From Pseudomonas sp. CFII64 (GTDB lineage: Bacteria > Pseudomonadota > Gammaproteobacteria > Pseudomonadales > Pseudomonadaceae): 64,000 nucleotides of DNA. The translations under genes were made by a program, and so were the position numbers. Position 1 is the first letter of the stretch. Every line of letters begins with the position of its first letter. A model generated the notes under the pieces. That model made no database searches. It was not told the DNA's origin and saw only the letters and a program-made list of their open reading frames with translations. This document shows positions 41,992 to 50,534 of the stretch, piece by piece. Where the stretch lies: positions 1 to 64,000 of the forward strand of contig NZ_ATLO01000035.1 in the NCBI RefSeq assembly GCF_000416235.1, in the 5' to 3' direction.

Positions 41992-42543
41992 TTACCGCAT
42001 CCGATACAGCACCGAACGCCCCGTCACTTGATGCTTGATCACCGCCAGCAGATGCAGGATCACCAGCACGGCAAGCAGCGCACAGAGAATGTGATGCACG
42101 CTTTGCAGTTCGCCCAAGGCGAGCGTTGAGTGAATGAGCTGAGGCATCGGGATCAGCGTCAGCAGGATGACCGGGTGGGTCATCATCAAAACCCCAGTGA
42201 TCAGCACGCCTGCAATCAGCAGATACAACGCGCTGTGGGTCAGCCGTGCCAGTGTCGCCTCGGCTGATTGGGTTGCTGTTGCAGGTTTTGGCGCCTTGAG
42301 GTGCAGCCAGAAGCGCCAGGCGAAGAAGGGGATGAACAGCGTCGATACTTGCGGATTGAGCGCCTCGACCCATTGGCGCAGCGCATCGCCCTTGGGCAGG
42401 AGCGCCACGCCGAAACCGCTGACGGTCGCCCAGATGATGATCAGTGCGGACAGCCAATGCAGGAAAACCCGAACGCTTGAGTAAGGCTTGGATCGGCCTG
42501 TCGCTGGAGCGGCGGTCGGGAGGTGGCGGTTCATCGCGTTCAA
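41992..42543 (-). CDS. cytochrome b561 family protein
   Basis: 183 aa with four membrane helices (VRVFLHWLSALIIIWATVSG, LFIPFFAWRFWLHL, ALYLLIAGVLITGVLMMTHP, VHHILCALLAVLVILHLLAV). Haem ligand histidines are at HWLSAL in helix 1, WLHL/AHS in the second region and HH plus HLLAVIKH in helix 4. This is the prokaryotic b561 (YodB/CybB-like) family of haem b electron carriers, which pass electrons in the inner membrane, often from quinol to superoxide. Start MNAMNRHL at 42543; an alternative Met at 42534. Confidence 0.88.
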   Translation of the reverse strand: MNAMNRHLPTAAPATGRSKPYSSVRVFLHWLSALIIIWATVSGFGVALLPKGDALRQWVEALNPQVSTLFIPFFAWRFWLHLKAPKPATATQSAEATLARLTHSALYLLIAGVLITGVLMMTHPVILLTLIPMPQLIHSTLALGELQSVHHILCALLAVLVILHLLAVIKHQVTGRSVLYRMR

Positions 42544-42649
42544 CGTCGGGCTCGCTGTTGAGAAATAGAGTCATTCTCTTTAGGCGGCGTAAACTATGCC
42601 CTGAAGCGCGCGATGTAAATTAAATAACAGCGTCGCAAATGGATCTGGC

Positions 42650-43135
42650 TCAGCGAGCCGGTTTCTCGTTGCGCTTGAGCAGCAGGCGCGACGCTTCGTT
42701 GTAGTCGGTCTGGAACGAAGGGCTGCCGATCCATTCAATCGCGGCGTCTTCGTCTTCCTCGTAGAACATCGCCCGGTAAGTAATCAGCAGGCCCATCATG
42801 AAGTCGGTGGCCGGCTCTTCGTCTTCTTCGGCGATAACCAGCTCCAGCACCGGGTATTGCAGGAACACCACGCACATCGCCAGCTGGCTGATGCTGTGCG
42901 CGGCTTTCATGGTCTGGAACAAATCGTCGAAGTCGGCGGGGTCGAAGCCGTTTTCTTCGATGTCCTTGAAATCGAAGGTGCTCAGGTCGATTTCGACGTC
43001 ATCGAAGGGCTGGTTGACCAGCGGCGAAGCGAACACCGGGTGCACAACGTTTTGCACCGGTTTGCTGGAGCGGTTCTGTTTTGCCTTGGCTTTCGCTCGT
43101 TGGGCGCGTTTGTACTGCTTGTCTGGCGAGGCCAT
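42650..43135 (-). CDS. conserved Pseudomonas protein of unknown function
   Basis: 161 aa soluble protein. It starts MASPDKQYKRAQRAKAKAKQ, a very basic tail, then an acidic mid-section (DLSTFDFKDIEENGFDPADF) and a helical C-terminal half (AAHSISQLAMCVVFLQYPVL, EEDEDAAIEWIGSPSFQTDY). No motif of known function. ATG 43135 chosen because the 59 upstream residues of the longer frame look unrelated and overlap the AraC gene. The charge split could mean RNA or protein binding; not assignable. Confidence 0.7.
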   Translation of the reverse strand: MASPDKQYKRAQRAKAKAKQNRSSKPVQNVVHPVFASPLVNQPFDDVEIDLSTFDFKDIEENGFDPADFDDLFQTMKAAHSISQLAMCVVFLQYPVLELVIAEEDEEPATDFMMGLLITYRAMFYEEDEDAAIEWIGSPSFQTDYNEASRLLLKRNEKPAR

Positions 43136-43208
43136 GGGCTTGGGTCCTGTTGCGGTCGAAGGTTCACAGGCCGCTATTGAAACGCAGACAGTTGGATTTA
43201 CCAAGGCG

Positions 43209-44216
43209 CTATTTGCCGACGCCTTCGCGATATTGACCTGGCGACTGCCCCGTCCAGCGTCTGAATGCGCGGCTGAAGCTGCTGGTGTCGGCGAATCCAA
43301 GCAGATAGGCAACTTCGCTCAAGGAATTGCGCGGATCGCTCAGGTGCTGCAACGCCAGGTTCTGCCGCACTTCGTTGAGCAGCAGATCATAGCGGCAACC
43401 TTCGTCTGCCAGATGCCGCTGCAAACTGCGCAGGCTGACATGCAGATTCTGAGCGATGCTTTCAGCGCAGGGCTCGCCCTCGGGTAGCTGCGCTTCGATG
43501 ATGGCGCGCGCGCGACGTTCCCAGGTCAGTGGCTGGAGTCGTTCAAGGGTGCGGTTGAGCACGGTTTCGTTGTGCTGCGCCAGTTCCGGGTTGCCATCGT
43601 CCAGATGGCTGTCGAAATCGGCACAGTCGAACTCCAGCAGATTCTCCTCGGCGGCGAAGAATATCGGCGCCCGGAACACATGGTGCCAGGGCGTCGCGTC
43701 CGCCGGTTCCGGCCGTTGCAGGTACACCGCCAGCGGCGCATAGGTTCTTCCCAGCCGGTTGCGGCAGGTGCGCACGTAAATGGCGGCAAACGCATCCAGC
43801 GCCTCATGAGCTGGCGCGGGGCTATCGGCCGGTACGCGGAAACGAAACCGGTAACGGTCTCCGGCGCGTTGCAGGTCCAGTTCGAGCGCATCGCTGACCA
43901 CCGGGTGATAACGCACGATGCGCTCGAACACCTCGCGCAGCGACCCGCTGGCGACCAGCGCATAACCCAGCGCATGGAAGGTGGTCGGGCTCACAAACCG
44001 GGAAACCCGCAAGCCAATGGCCGGATCGCCACTGGCCTGGACCGCCAGCTGCCACAGGCGCGTGGTGTCGCTCACCGGGTAGCGGGCGTTGGGATCGTCC
44101 ATCAATTGCGGGTCCAACCCGGCCGCACGGCACAGCGCAACGCTGTCCAGGCCCGAAGCATCGAGCTGCTTGCGCAAGGCGCGGGTCCAGCTGGCGAGGA
44201 TGCTTGGTTCGTGCAT
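43209..44216 (-). CDS. AraC-family regulator with Arabinose_bd-type N-terminal domain
   Basis: 335 aa. N-terminal ~190 residues match the 'AraC-type arabinose-binding-like' domain of OruR/ArgR-like regulators (LRKQLDASGLDSVALCRAAG, DTTRLWQLAVQASGDPAIGL, FHALGYALVASGSLREVFER). The C-terminal HTH pair is at about 245-330 (ESIAQNLHVSLRSLQRHLAD, LSEVAYLLGFADTSSFSRAF, RRWTGQSPGQYR). Divergent from the fatty acid desaturase gene 100 bp away, which is its likely target. Confidence 0.9.
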   Translation of the reverse strand: MHEPSILASWTRALRKQLDASGLDSVALCRAAGLDPQLMDDPNARYPVSDTTRLWQLAVQASGDPAIGLRVSRFVSPTTFHALGYALVASGSLREVFERIVRYHPVVSDALELDLQRAGDRYRFRFRVPADSPAPAHEALDAFAAIYVRTCRNRLGRTYAPLAVYLQRPEPADATPWHHVFRAPIFFAAEENLLEFDCADFDSHLDDGNPELAQHNETVLNRTLERLQPLTWERRARAIIEAQLPEGEPCAESIAQNLHVSLRSLQRHLADEGCRYDLLLNEVRQNLALQHLSDPRNSLSEVAYLLGFADTSSFSRAFRRWTGQSPGQYREGVGK

Positions 44217-44316
44217 ACAGATTGGCGCTTCCGGTCAACAGGTTGGCGTGCAGGGGCGCGCGGCGTTGCGCAAGTCCGCGCACAGTGCTTTCACTTCATA
44301 CCTAGAGGATGGAAGC

Positions 44317-45432
44317 ATGCATGACACTTCTGCAAGTCCCGCCAGACTGAATGCGCAGCAGCGATCGGCACATATTCGCGCCGTGGTGATGGAGCACGGT
44401 GCAGAGCTGCGGGCGCGCTATCCGATTCTTCGTCATCAGGACGCGATTGGCGTCGGCATCTTGCTGTTCGCCTTGACGGGCATGATCGCCAGCGCGGCGT
44501 TGTACATCGGCGGCTACATGGCCTGGTGGGTGTGTCTGCTGCTCAACGGGTTTTTCGCGTCCCTGACCCACGAACTTGAACACGACCTGATCCACAACAT
44601 GTATTTTCGCAAGCAACGCATCCCGCACAACCTGATGCTGGCGCTCGTCTGGCTGGCGCGCCCCAGCACCATCAATCCGTGGATTCGTCGGCATCTGCAC
44701 CTCAACCACCACAAGGTTTCCGGCACCGAGGCGGACATGGAAGAGCGCGCCATCACCAACGGCGAGCCCTGGGGCCTGGCGCGGTTGCTGATGGTCGGCG
44801 ACAACGTGATGTCGGCGCTGATCCGCATGCTGCGGGCGAAAACCCCCGCGCACAAACTCAGCATTCTCAAGCGCACGCTCAAAGTCTATTTCCCGCTGGC
44901 CTTGCTCAACTGGGGCTGCTGGTACGTCTTTCTGGGCTTCCATGCAGCCAACGGAATCGCCGGTTTACTGGGCTCGCCGATTGTCTGGTCGGCGAACACA
45001 TTGGCGGTCATGCAAGTGATCGACATCGCAGTCGTGGTGTTGGTCGGCCCCAATGTCCTGCGCACGTTCTGCCTGCACTTCGTCAGCTCGAACATGCACT
45101 ACTACGGCGACATCGAGCCCGGCAACGTCCTGCAGCAGACCCAGGTCATGAACCCGTGGTGGATGTGGCCGATGCAAGCGTTCTGCTTCAATTTCGGCAG
45201 CACCCATGGCATCCACCACTTCGTCGTCAAAGAGCCGTTCTACATCCGCCAGATGACCCGCAAGGTGGCCCACAAAGTCATGGCCGAAATGGGCGTACGC
45301 TTCAACGACTTCGGCACGTTTGCCAGGGCGAACCGATTTGAGCGGGACGAGGTGCGGACGCCGGTAGGACCGGACTTGTCCACGCCCGATCAATCCTCGG
45401 GATCTTTGGGCTCTTCAGGTCTCCAGCGCTGA
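44317..45432 (+). CDS. membrane fatty acid desaturase family protein
   Basis: 371 aa diiron enzyme of the membrane desaturase/alkane hydroxylase superfamily. Histidine boxes: LTHELEHDLIH (H-x3-H-like) near 90, RRHLHLNHHKVSG near 125 and GSTHGIHHFVV near 295, plus SSNMHYYGDI. About four to five membrane helices. The last ~25 residues (TPVGPDLSTPDQSSGSLGSS) are encoded by half a REP element and then overlap the convergent gene by 43 bp, so the C-terminal tail is probably recent and non-functional. ATG 44317 has GAGGATGGAAG upstream. Substrate unknown; AraC regulator divergent. Confidence 0.9.
   Translation: MHDTSASPARLNAQQRSAHIRAVVMEHGAELRARYPILRHQDAIGVGILLFALTGMIASAALYIGGYMAWWVCLLLNGFFASLTHELEHDLIHNMYFRKQRIPHNLMLALVWLARPSTINPWIRRHLHLNHHKVSGTEADMEERAITNGEPWGLARLLMVGDNVMSALIRMLRAKTPAHKLSILKRTLKVYFPLALLNWGCWYVFLGFHAANGIAGLLGSPIVWSANTLAVMQVIDIAVVVLVGPNVLRTFCLHFVSSNMHYYGDIEPGNVLQQTQVMNPWWMWPMQAFCFNFGSTHGIHHFVVKEPFYIRQMTRKVAHKVMAEMGVRFNDFGTFARANRFERDEVRTPVGPDLSTPDQSSGSLGSSGLQR
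45363..45380. repeat. solitary REP half-element inside the desaturase 3' end
   Basis: GGTAGGACCGGACTTGTC is the start of a REP unit of the class seen at 36576; no inverse partner follows. It is translated as the tail of the desaturase. Confidence 0.7.
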
Positions 45433-45632
45433 ATAAGCTCGGCCATGCCTGCGACGATGGTGTCGGAATTGCTCTCCAGGACCGCCAGATAGCCAAGAAT
45501 GCTGTCGGCTGTCTCTTGGTCACCCTGGCGCTCGATCCACAGACGAACCTCACCCACGGCCAAGGCGATGGCGTTGATGTTCTGATTAAAACGCGCAAGC
45601 AGGATAGGGGTAGGGTCATCGGGCAGTGACAT
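45390..45632 (-). CDS. small conserved-type protein of unknown function
   Basis: 80 aa: MSLPDDPTPILLARFNQNIN, AIALAVGEVRLWIERQGDQE, TADSILGYLAVLESNSDTIV, AGMAELIQRW. All-helical in appearance, acidic at the end (RPEEPKDPED). No domain recognised. GGAGGAAA lies just upstream of the ATG, a strong ribosome site. Its 3' end overlaps the desaturase tail on the other strand. Confidence 0.7.
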   Translation of the reverse strand: MSLPDDPTPILLARFNQNINAIALAVGEVRLWIERQGDQETADSILGYLAVLESNSDTIVAGMAELIQRWRPEEPKDPED

Positions 45633-45710
45633 GGTGTTTCCTCCGTATTAGAGAGGAAAGCGTAGGGCATGGGCATGGGCCATGAACGCAGGCTGACGAA
45701 TTGCAGACAA

Positions 45711-45740
45711 AGAAAAGCCCGCGATGGGGATCAGCGGGCT
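45711..45740 (-). terminator. orphan minus-strand terminator
   Basis: AGCCCGC / GCGGGCT stem (7 bp, 11 nt loop), followed on the minus strand by TTTTCTTT. It lies upstream of the 80 aa gene, and no minus-strand gene precedes it before tRNA-Phe, which has its own terminator. A small RNA on the minus strand at about 45741-45917 would explain it. Confidence 0.55.
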
Positions 45741-45917
45741 CAAGGTGTTGCAGGAGCTGAATAGACCATACGGGCCAAGACGTGAAAAGCTCGTGAACGG
45801 CTGAAATAAAAAGCCTGGCGCTTGGCGGGACGTCTACATAACTGCTCAGCGGTGTGCAATAACGCATCAATAGTATGACAAACTACGCGCCACCGATAAC
45901 TGAGCTTGAGGATCATC

Positions 45918-46163
45918 ATGGGAACCGTGCGTAAAACCATCACTGTGACCGACCAGCAGGATACCTGGATCAAGGCGCAGATTGAGGCTGGCCGCTACAC
46001 CAACGACAGCGAATATATCCGCGACCTGATCCGGCGTGAGCAGGAGCGCAGTGCCGAGATCGAGGGCATCCGCCTGGCTCTGATAGAAGGTGAGTCCAGC
46101 GGCGAACCCCGCCCATTCAACGCCGAAGACTTCAAACAGAGAATGCTGAAAGCGCATGGCTGA
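45918..46163 (+). CDS. parD: ParD-type antitoxin
   Basis: 81 aa RHH antitoxin: MGTVRKTITVTDQQDTWIKA, QIEAGRYTNDSEYIRDLIRR, then EQERSAEIEGIRLALIEGES and the ParE-wrapping tail. Matches the ParD/CC2985 pattern (D-SEYIRDLIRR). GAGG lies 6 bp before the ATG. Overlaps parE by 8 bp. Probably binds its own promoter just upstream. Confidence 0.92.
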   Translation: MGTVRKTITVTDQQDTWIKAQIEAGRYTNDSEYIRDLIRREQERSAEIEGIRLALIEGESSGEPRPFNAEDFKQRMLKAHG

Positions 46164-46446
46164 ATACCGTCTTACGCCCGCAGCCGAACGCGACTTGGAA
46201 GCGATCTGGATTTACACCTTCCAGGAGTGGGACGCGGCACAGGCCAGTCGTTACATCGACAACATAACAACGGCGTTCGCAGAACTGGCGCAGTCGCCCA
46301 AAACAGCGCCGACCTGCGACCACGTCCGACCGGGCTACCGTCGGCGTAGCGTGGAGCGGCATGCCATCTACTTCCGTATAACCGCATATGGGATTGCGAT
46401 CATTCGAGTCCTGCATGACCGGATGGATGCGCCGCGCTATGTTTGA
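46156..46446 (+). CDS. parE: ParE-type toxin
   Basis: 96 aa: YRLTPAAERDLEAIWIYTFQ, EWDAAQASRYIDNITTAFAE, LAQSPKTAPTCDHVRPGYRR, RSVERHAIYFRITAYGIAII, RVLHDRMDAPRYV. This is the classical ParE toxin pattern (gyrase inhibitor in characterised members). Start ATG lies inside parD. Confidence 0.92.
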   Translation: MAEYRLTPAAERDLEAIWIYTFQEWDAAQASRYIDNITTAFAELAQSPKTAPTCDHVRPGYRRRSVERHAIYFRITAYGIAIIRVLHDRMDAPRYV

Positions 46447-46535
46447 TGGGCAACTGCGCCGCTAGCCAGGCGCGGCTGATACGGAGCCGCACAAGCTGAT
46501 CATGTTCTGCCTTTGCCCGTTCGATCAAGAACAAC

Positions 46536-46562
46536 AAAAAACCCGCACAAGGCGGGTTTTTT
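46536..46562. terminator. bidirectional terminator between parE and tRNA-Phe
   Basis: AAAAAACCCGC-ACAAG-GCGGGTTTTTT, symmetric, so it can end parDE on the plus strand and tRNA-Phe on the minus strand. Confidence 0.88.
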
Positions 46563-46603
46563 GGGTTTCAGATGATTGTGTAGCACCACCTGAATCTAAT
46601 GAG

Positions 46604-46679
46604 TGGTGCCCAGAGACGGAATCGAACCGCCGACACGGGGATTTTCAATCCCCTGCTCTACCGACTGAGCTATCTGGGC
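46604..46679 (-). tRNA. tRNA-Phe (anticodon GAA)
   Basis: 76 nt on the minus strand: GCCCAGATAGCTCAGTCGGT at the 5' end, anticodon arm GGGGA-TTGAAAA-TCCCC (anticodon GAA), T-arm GGCGGTTCGATTCCGTC and encoded CCA. Acceptor GCCCAGA/TCTGGGC pairs fully. Confidence 0.97.
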
Positions 46680-46780
46680 AACGGGGCGCATTAGACGTTT
46701 TTTTCAGGGGGTCGTCAACGTGTTTTTTAAAAAAATTTGAATTATTACCGTCGCTTACGACCCGCACTGCTGGAAACGCT

Positions 46781-47053
46781 TTATTTTTCGGGGGGAACGT
46801 AGCCGTCGGCCTTGGCGTATTCCTCGCCGGAAAGGTACTTGTCCATCTCGGCTTGCAGGAATTTTCGGTCTTCGGCGTTCATCATGTTCAGGCGGCGTTC
46901 GTTGATCAGCAGGGTCTGGTGTTTCTGCCAGTCGGCCCAGGCTTTCTGCGAGACGTGGTTGAAAATATCTTCGCCTTTAGCGCCTGGGTAAGGGGCGCGT
47001 TCCAGGCCGGGCAATTCTTCTTTGTACTTGCGGCACATTACGGTGCGGGTCAT
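46781..47053 (-). CDS. yggX: YggX family oxidative damage protection / iron trafficking protein
   Basis: 90 aa. MTRTVMCRKYKEELPGLERA, PYPGAKGEDIFNHVSQKAWA, DWQKHQTLLINERRLNMMNA are the full YggX signature with conserved Cys7 and the W-x-x-W-x-x-H-Q-x-x-L pattern. It is thought to guard Fe-S clusters against superoxide. The start overlaps the mutY stop by 4 bp (ATGA), the usual mutY-yggX operon. Confidence 0.96.
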   Translation of the reverse strand: MTRTVMCRKYKEELPGLERAPYPGAKGEDIFNHVSQKAWADWQKHQTLLINERRLNMMNAEDRKFLQAEMDKYLSGEEYAKADGYVPPEK

Positions 47054-48117
47054 GACGACTCTCCTGCATTCAATACGTCGGCTGCGCGTTTCAGCAGCTT
47101 CTTCACCGGGGCGGCAAGGCCCAGGCGCGGCGGGGTGGCGAGGTTATACCAGAGCCAGTCGGCCTCGGCCACGTGATGAGCGGACTCCTCGACCTGGACC
47201 AGCCAGGGTTCGATGCTCAGGCGAAAGTGGCTGAACGTGTGGATCAGCTCAGGCAGTTCGTGGTGTTTGCCCAGCTCCAGCGAGTGTTGCAGGGCCAGGT
47301 GTTGCAGATCGGCGAAGTCATCCAGTTCCGGAAGGCTCCACAACCCGCCCCACAAACCGCTGGAAGGTCGGCGATAAAGCAGAATCGCGCCATCGCGGTT
47401 GGCGAGCATCGGCATCAGCGTGCGCTTCTGCGGGACGTCCTTGCGCGGTTTGGGGATCGGGTAGCGGGTTTCCAGGCCCAGCAGATGCGCTTCGCAGCCA
47501 CTTTCCAGCGGACACAGCAGGCAAGTGGGTTTGCTGCGGGTGCACAACGTTGCGCCCAGGTCCATCATCGCCTGGGTGTAATTATTGACCCGAGCGTGGG
47601 GCGTGAAACGCTCTGCAGTGGCCCAAAGCTGCTTGGCGACCTTCGGCTCGCCGGGGTAACCCTCTTGCGCCGTGAAGCGCGCCAGAACGCGTTTGACGTT
47701 GCCGTCGAGGATCGGCGCGCGCAGGCCCATGCTGAGGCTGGCGATGGCGCCTGCGGTGGACAGGCCGATGCCGGGCAGCAGAATGAGTTGCTCCACATCC
47801 CGAGGGAATTCGCCGCCGTGATCCGCGACGACGATTTTTGCGGTTTTTTGCAGATTGCGCGCGCGGGTGTAATAACCCAGGCCGGTCCACAGGTGCAGCA
47901 CTTCGTCTTCCGGCGCTTCGGCCAGGGCTTGCACGGTGGGCAGGGCCTCCATGAAGCGGTCGAAGTAGTTGAGCACGGTGCTGACCTGGGTCTGCTGCAA
48001 CATGATTTCCGAAACCCACACCCGATACGGCGTGATGCCTTGTTGCCAGGGCAAGTCGTGGCGACCATAGCGGTCGTACCAGTCCAGTACAGCGGTGGAA
48101 AATTGCTCGGGTTGCAT
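47050..48117 (-). CDS. mutY: A/G-specific adenine DNA glycosylase
   Basis: 355 aa. Removes adenine mispaired with 8-oxoguanine. HhH-GPD domain: LLPGIGLSTAGAIASLSMGL near 110-130, catalytic Asp in APILDGNVKRVLAR. [4Fe-4S] cluster ligands C-x6-C-x2-C-x5-C lie in LCTRSKPTCLLCPLESGC near 190-208. The C-terminal NUDIX-like domain checks the opposite base. Start MQPEQFSTAVLDWYDRYGRH. Upstream REP separates it from the AsmA gene. Confidence 0.97.
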   Translation of the reverse strand: MQPEQFSTAVLDWYDRYGRHDLPWQQGITPYRVWVSEIMLQQTQVSTVLNYFDRFMEALPTVQALAEAPEDEVLHLWTGLGYYTRARNLQKTAKIVVADHGGEFPRDVEQLILLPGIGLSTAGAIASLSMGLRAPILDGNVKRVLARFTAQEGYPGEPKVAKQLWATAERFTPHARVNNYTQAMMDLGATLCTRSKPTCLLCPLESGCEAHLLGLETRYPIPKPRKDVPQKRTLMPMLANRDGAILLYRRPSSGLWGGLWSLPELDDFADLQHLALQHSLELGKHHELPELIHTFSHFRLSIEPWLVQVEESAHHVAEADWLWYNLATPPRLGLAAPVKKLLKRAADVLNAGESS

Positions 48118-48167
48118 TGCTTGGTCCGGGTTGATCGTGGGGGCGTATTGGTTGTTGCAGGGAGTTT

Positions 48168-48220
48168 GTAGGAGCGGCTTTAGCCGCGAGAATACGGCCT
48201 CGCGGCGACAGCCGGTCGTA
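48168..48220. repeat. REP pair
   Basis: GTAGGAGCGGCTTTAGCCGC followed closely by CCTCGCGGCGACAGCCGGTC GTA, an imperfect inverted unit. Confidence 0.8.
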
Positions 48221-48236
48221 CAAATCGGAAGCGTTT

Positions 48237-50456
48237 CTAGCGTTTGAACAACCCGCGCAATGCGTCCTTGAGTTCCGGGCTGACTTTGTCGCCGAGTTTT
48301 TCTTCGATCTTGTCACCCAGCTTGTCGCCCGCCAGTTTCGCGGCGACCTGGCCGAGGCCTTCCTTGTCCAGACGGCACGCCTTGGCGCCCAGCTCCAGCG
48401 GGCCGCGGCAGCGCACCGGCCACTCGATGCCGACATAGCGCGGATTCACTTCGCACGCCGGATCAGGCATTTCGGTCTTGTCGCCTTCGATGATGATGCC
48501 CACGCGATAGTTCATGCCCAGCACGCGCAGGTCCACATCGCCGTCGCCGTTCACCGTCAGGCCGGGAATTCGCACTTTGAGGTCAGGGTTGCTGGCCACG
48601 CCGTTGCGGAACACCAGATTGCCGTTGAGCTGCTGGAAAGGCGTGTCCTTGCCGCGCGGTTCGCCGCTGAGGGTTTTTCGGTTGAGCAGGGAAATACCCT
48701 GGCACAGCTGTTGTTCAAGGTTGGCGTTGACCAGCACGCCATTGTTGAGCACGAAGCTGGCGGTGCCGTTGAGGCTGTCGATCAGGGCTTTTTGGCTGTT
48801 GCCCTTACCGTTCACATCACTGTTGAGGGTGAGCAAACCTCTGACCGGCGGGGTTTGGCCCTGGCTTTGCAGAACACTTTCGACAGGCACTTTGGCGACG
48901 CGGGTTTGAACACTTGCCAGCGGCACATCCGGGCGTACGTCGAGGTTGCCTTTGACTTCGAAATTGCCGTTGTACAGTTCGCCACGCAGGCTTTCGAGGT
49001 TGACCACGCCGTCAAGCGCCCGGGTTTTGAGTGCCGCGTTCTGAATCGGCAGCTTGTCCAGCGTCAGCGTGCCGAAGCTCAGGTCGGCGTCCACATCCAG
49101 TTTGCGCATGCGCTCCAGCGGCAAGAGTTTGTCGGTGCTCCAGGCCGCCTTGGTCGGTTGCTCCGGCAGCGGCGTCGTACCCGCACCAGCGACAGCGGCC
49201 GCTTCGCCACTCTGAACTTCGGTTTTACGCGCGGCTTTTGCCCCTTTGGTTTCCTCACTTTCAGCCGGGCGATAACGGTCGGCGTTGAACGTGTCGCCCT
49301 TGAGTTGCAGGCGCAGCGACTGTTTGGCGAAGTCCTCCACGGCAATGCGCCCGGTGAAGGCGCTGTTATCGACTTTCAGATTCAGGTCTTCCAGCGCCAC
49401 GCTGGTGGGTGTGCCGGTCAGGCGGGTGACCATTTCGACCTTGCTCAGGCTGCCTTCAGCCATGGCCGGCAGCGTCTGGCCGACGCTGTCGAGGAAAGTG
49501 TGCAGGTCAAACTGGGCAATCGACAGGCCGCCGCTGAGTTGCGGGGTTTTATCCAGTTCGCGAACGTGCAGTTCGCCCAAGGCGCGTAATTGGTTGGCGG
49601 ACAGCTTGAGGCTGGTCCATTCGGCGACGTTCGCTGCCAGATCGACCAGTAATTGCCCTTGGGCCGCGAAGGTCACGGTTTTGCCCTGCAGCGGTTCACC
49701 CGAAGCCTCGCCGGACAAACGCATGTCTTCAAACTGATAACGCTTGAGCGCGCGGTCCAGCCGCAGCTCGCCAACCAGTTCGGTCTTGGCGCGCATCACG
49801 GGCTGGTTGGTGGCCAGGAATGCCGTCAGTTTGATCGGGATCTCGGCGCCTTCGTGAATGGCGCCGGTGCTCAGCTGGATGCTTTCGGCGCTGAAAGACT
49901 GGCCTTTGCGCGCATCGGTGTATTCGACCCGCGCGTTGTTGACGGTCAGGCTGTCGATATCCAGGCGGATCGGCTGCGAGGCCTTGTCGGGCCGGGTCGC
50001 AACGGCTGGGTTGTTGTCGGTGGTCGGTGGCGTGGCGCCGGGTTCGGCAGGCGCGGGTTTGCCGATGTCTTCCCAGTTGCCATGACCGTTTTCGTCACGA
50101 TTGAGGCTCAGGTTCAAGCCTTCGACACGCACGTCGCTCATCTGTACCTGGCGGCGCAACAGCGGCAGCACGCGCACGGACAGACCGAGCATTTGCAGGT
50201 CGGCGAAAGGTTTGGTGGGGTTGGTCAGGGTAGCGACGCTGGCTTCATGCAGCTCCAGGCCCAGCCAGGGGAAGAGGCTCCAGCCGATGTCGCCGTTGAG
50301 CGTCAGCTCCACGTTTGCCTTGTCGCGTGCCAGTTGGCGAATCTCGTCTTTATAGTCGTTGGGATCAAACAGATGGCTCAGGGCGAAACCGAGAGCCACG
50401 ATGATCAGCAACAGCCCGAGAACAAACAGTCCCAGGATTTTGCCGAACGCTTTCAT
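48237..50456 (-). CDS. AsmA-family outer-membrane/lipid-transport-related protein
   Basis: 739 aa. N-terminal anchor MKAFGKILGLFVLGLLLIIV ALGFALSHLF, then the AsmA N-terminal pattern NDYKDEIRQLARDKANVELT LNGDIGW, LFPWLGLELHEASV. The C-terminal AsmA repeat includes LTLNSDVNGKGNSQKALIDS and NGTASFVLNNGVLVNANLEQ. AsmA-like proteins form long beta-bridges thought to help phospholipid transport to the outer membrane. Start ATG 50456 chosen for the anchor; nine extra upstream residues are unsupported. Confidence 0.92.
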   Translation of the reverse strand: MKAFGKILGLFVLGLLLIIVALGFALSHLFDPNDYKDEIRQLARDKANVELTLNGDIGWSLFPWLGLELHEASVATLTNPTKPFADLQMLGLSVRVLPLLRRQVQMSDVRVEGLNLSLNRDENGHGNWEDIGKPAPAEPGATPPTTDNNPAVATRPDKASQPIRLDIDSLTVNNARVEYTDARKGQSFSAESIQLSTGAIHEGAEIPIKLTAFLATNQPVMRAKTELVGELRLDRALKRYQFEDMRLSGEASGEPLQGKTVTFAAQGQLLVDLAANVAEWTSLKLSANQLRALGELHVRELDKTPQLSGGLSIAQFDLHTFLDSVGQTLPAMAEGSLSKVEMVTRLTGTPTSVALEDLNLKVDNSAFTGRIAVEDFAKQSLRLQLKGDTFNADRYRPAESEETKGAKAARKTEVQSGEAAAVAGAGTTPLPEQPTKAAWSTDKLLPLERMRKLDVDADLSFGTLTLDKLPIQNAALKTRALDGVVNLESLRGELYNGNFEVKGNLDVRPDVPLASVQTRVAKVPVESVLQSQGQTPPVRGLLTLNSDVNGKGNSQKALIDSLNGTASFVLNNGVLVNANLEQQLCQGISLLNRKTLSGEPRGKDTPFQQLNGNLVFRNGVASNPDLKVRIPGLTVNGDGDVDLRVLGMNYRVGIIIEGDKTEMPDPACEVNPRYVGIEWPVRCRGPLELGAKACRLDKEGLGQVAAKLAGDKLGDKIEEKLGDKVSPELKDALRGLFKR

Positions 50457-50534
50457 GGGCGAGTCCTTGTATTCGACGTTCAAAATATGCCCGCGAGTAT
50501 AACGTCCTCACGCAGGTACCGGGCCCTGGATGCC

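Noticed and set aside
46502..47176. 224 aa plus-strand frame spanning tRNA-Phe and antisense to yggX
   Set aside because: It reads through a tRNA and terminator and mirrors yggX codons.
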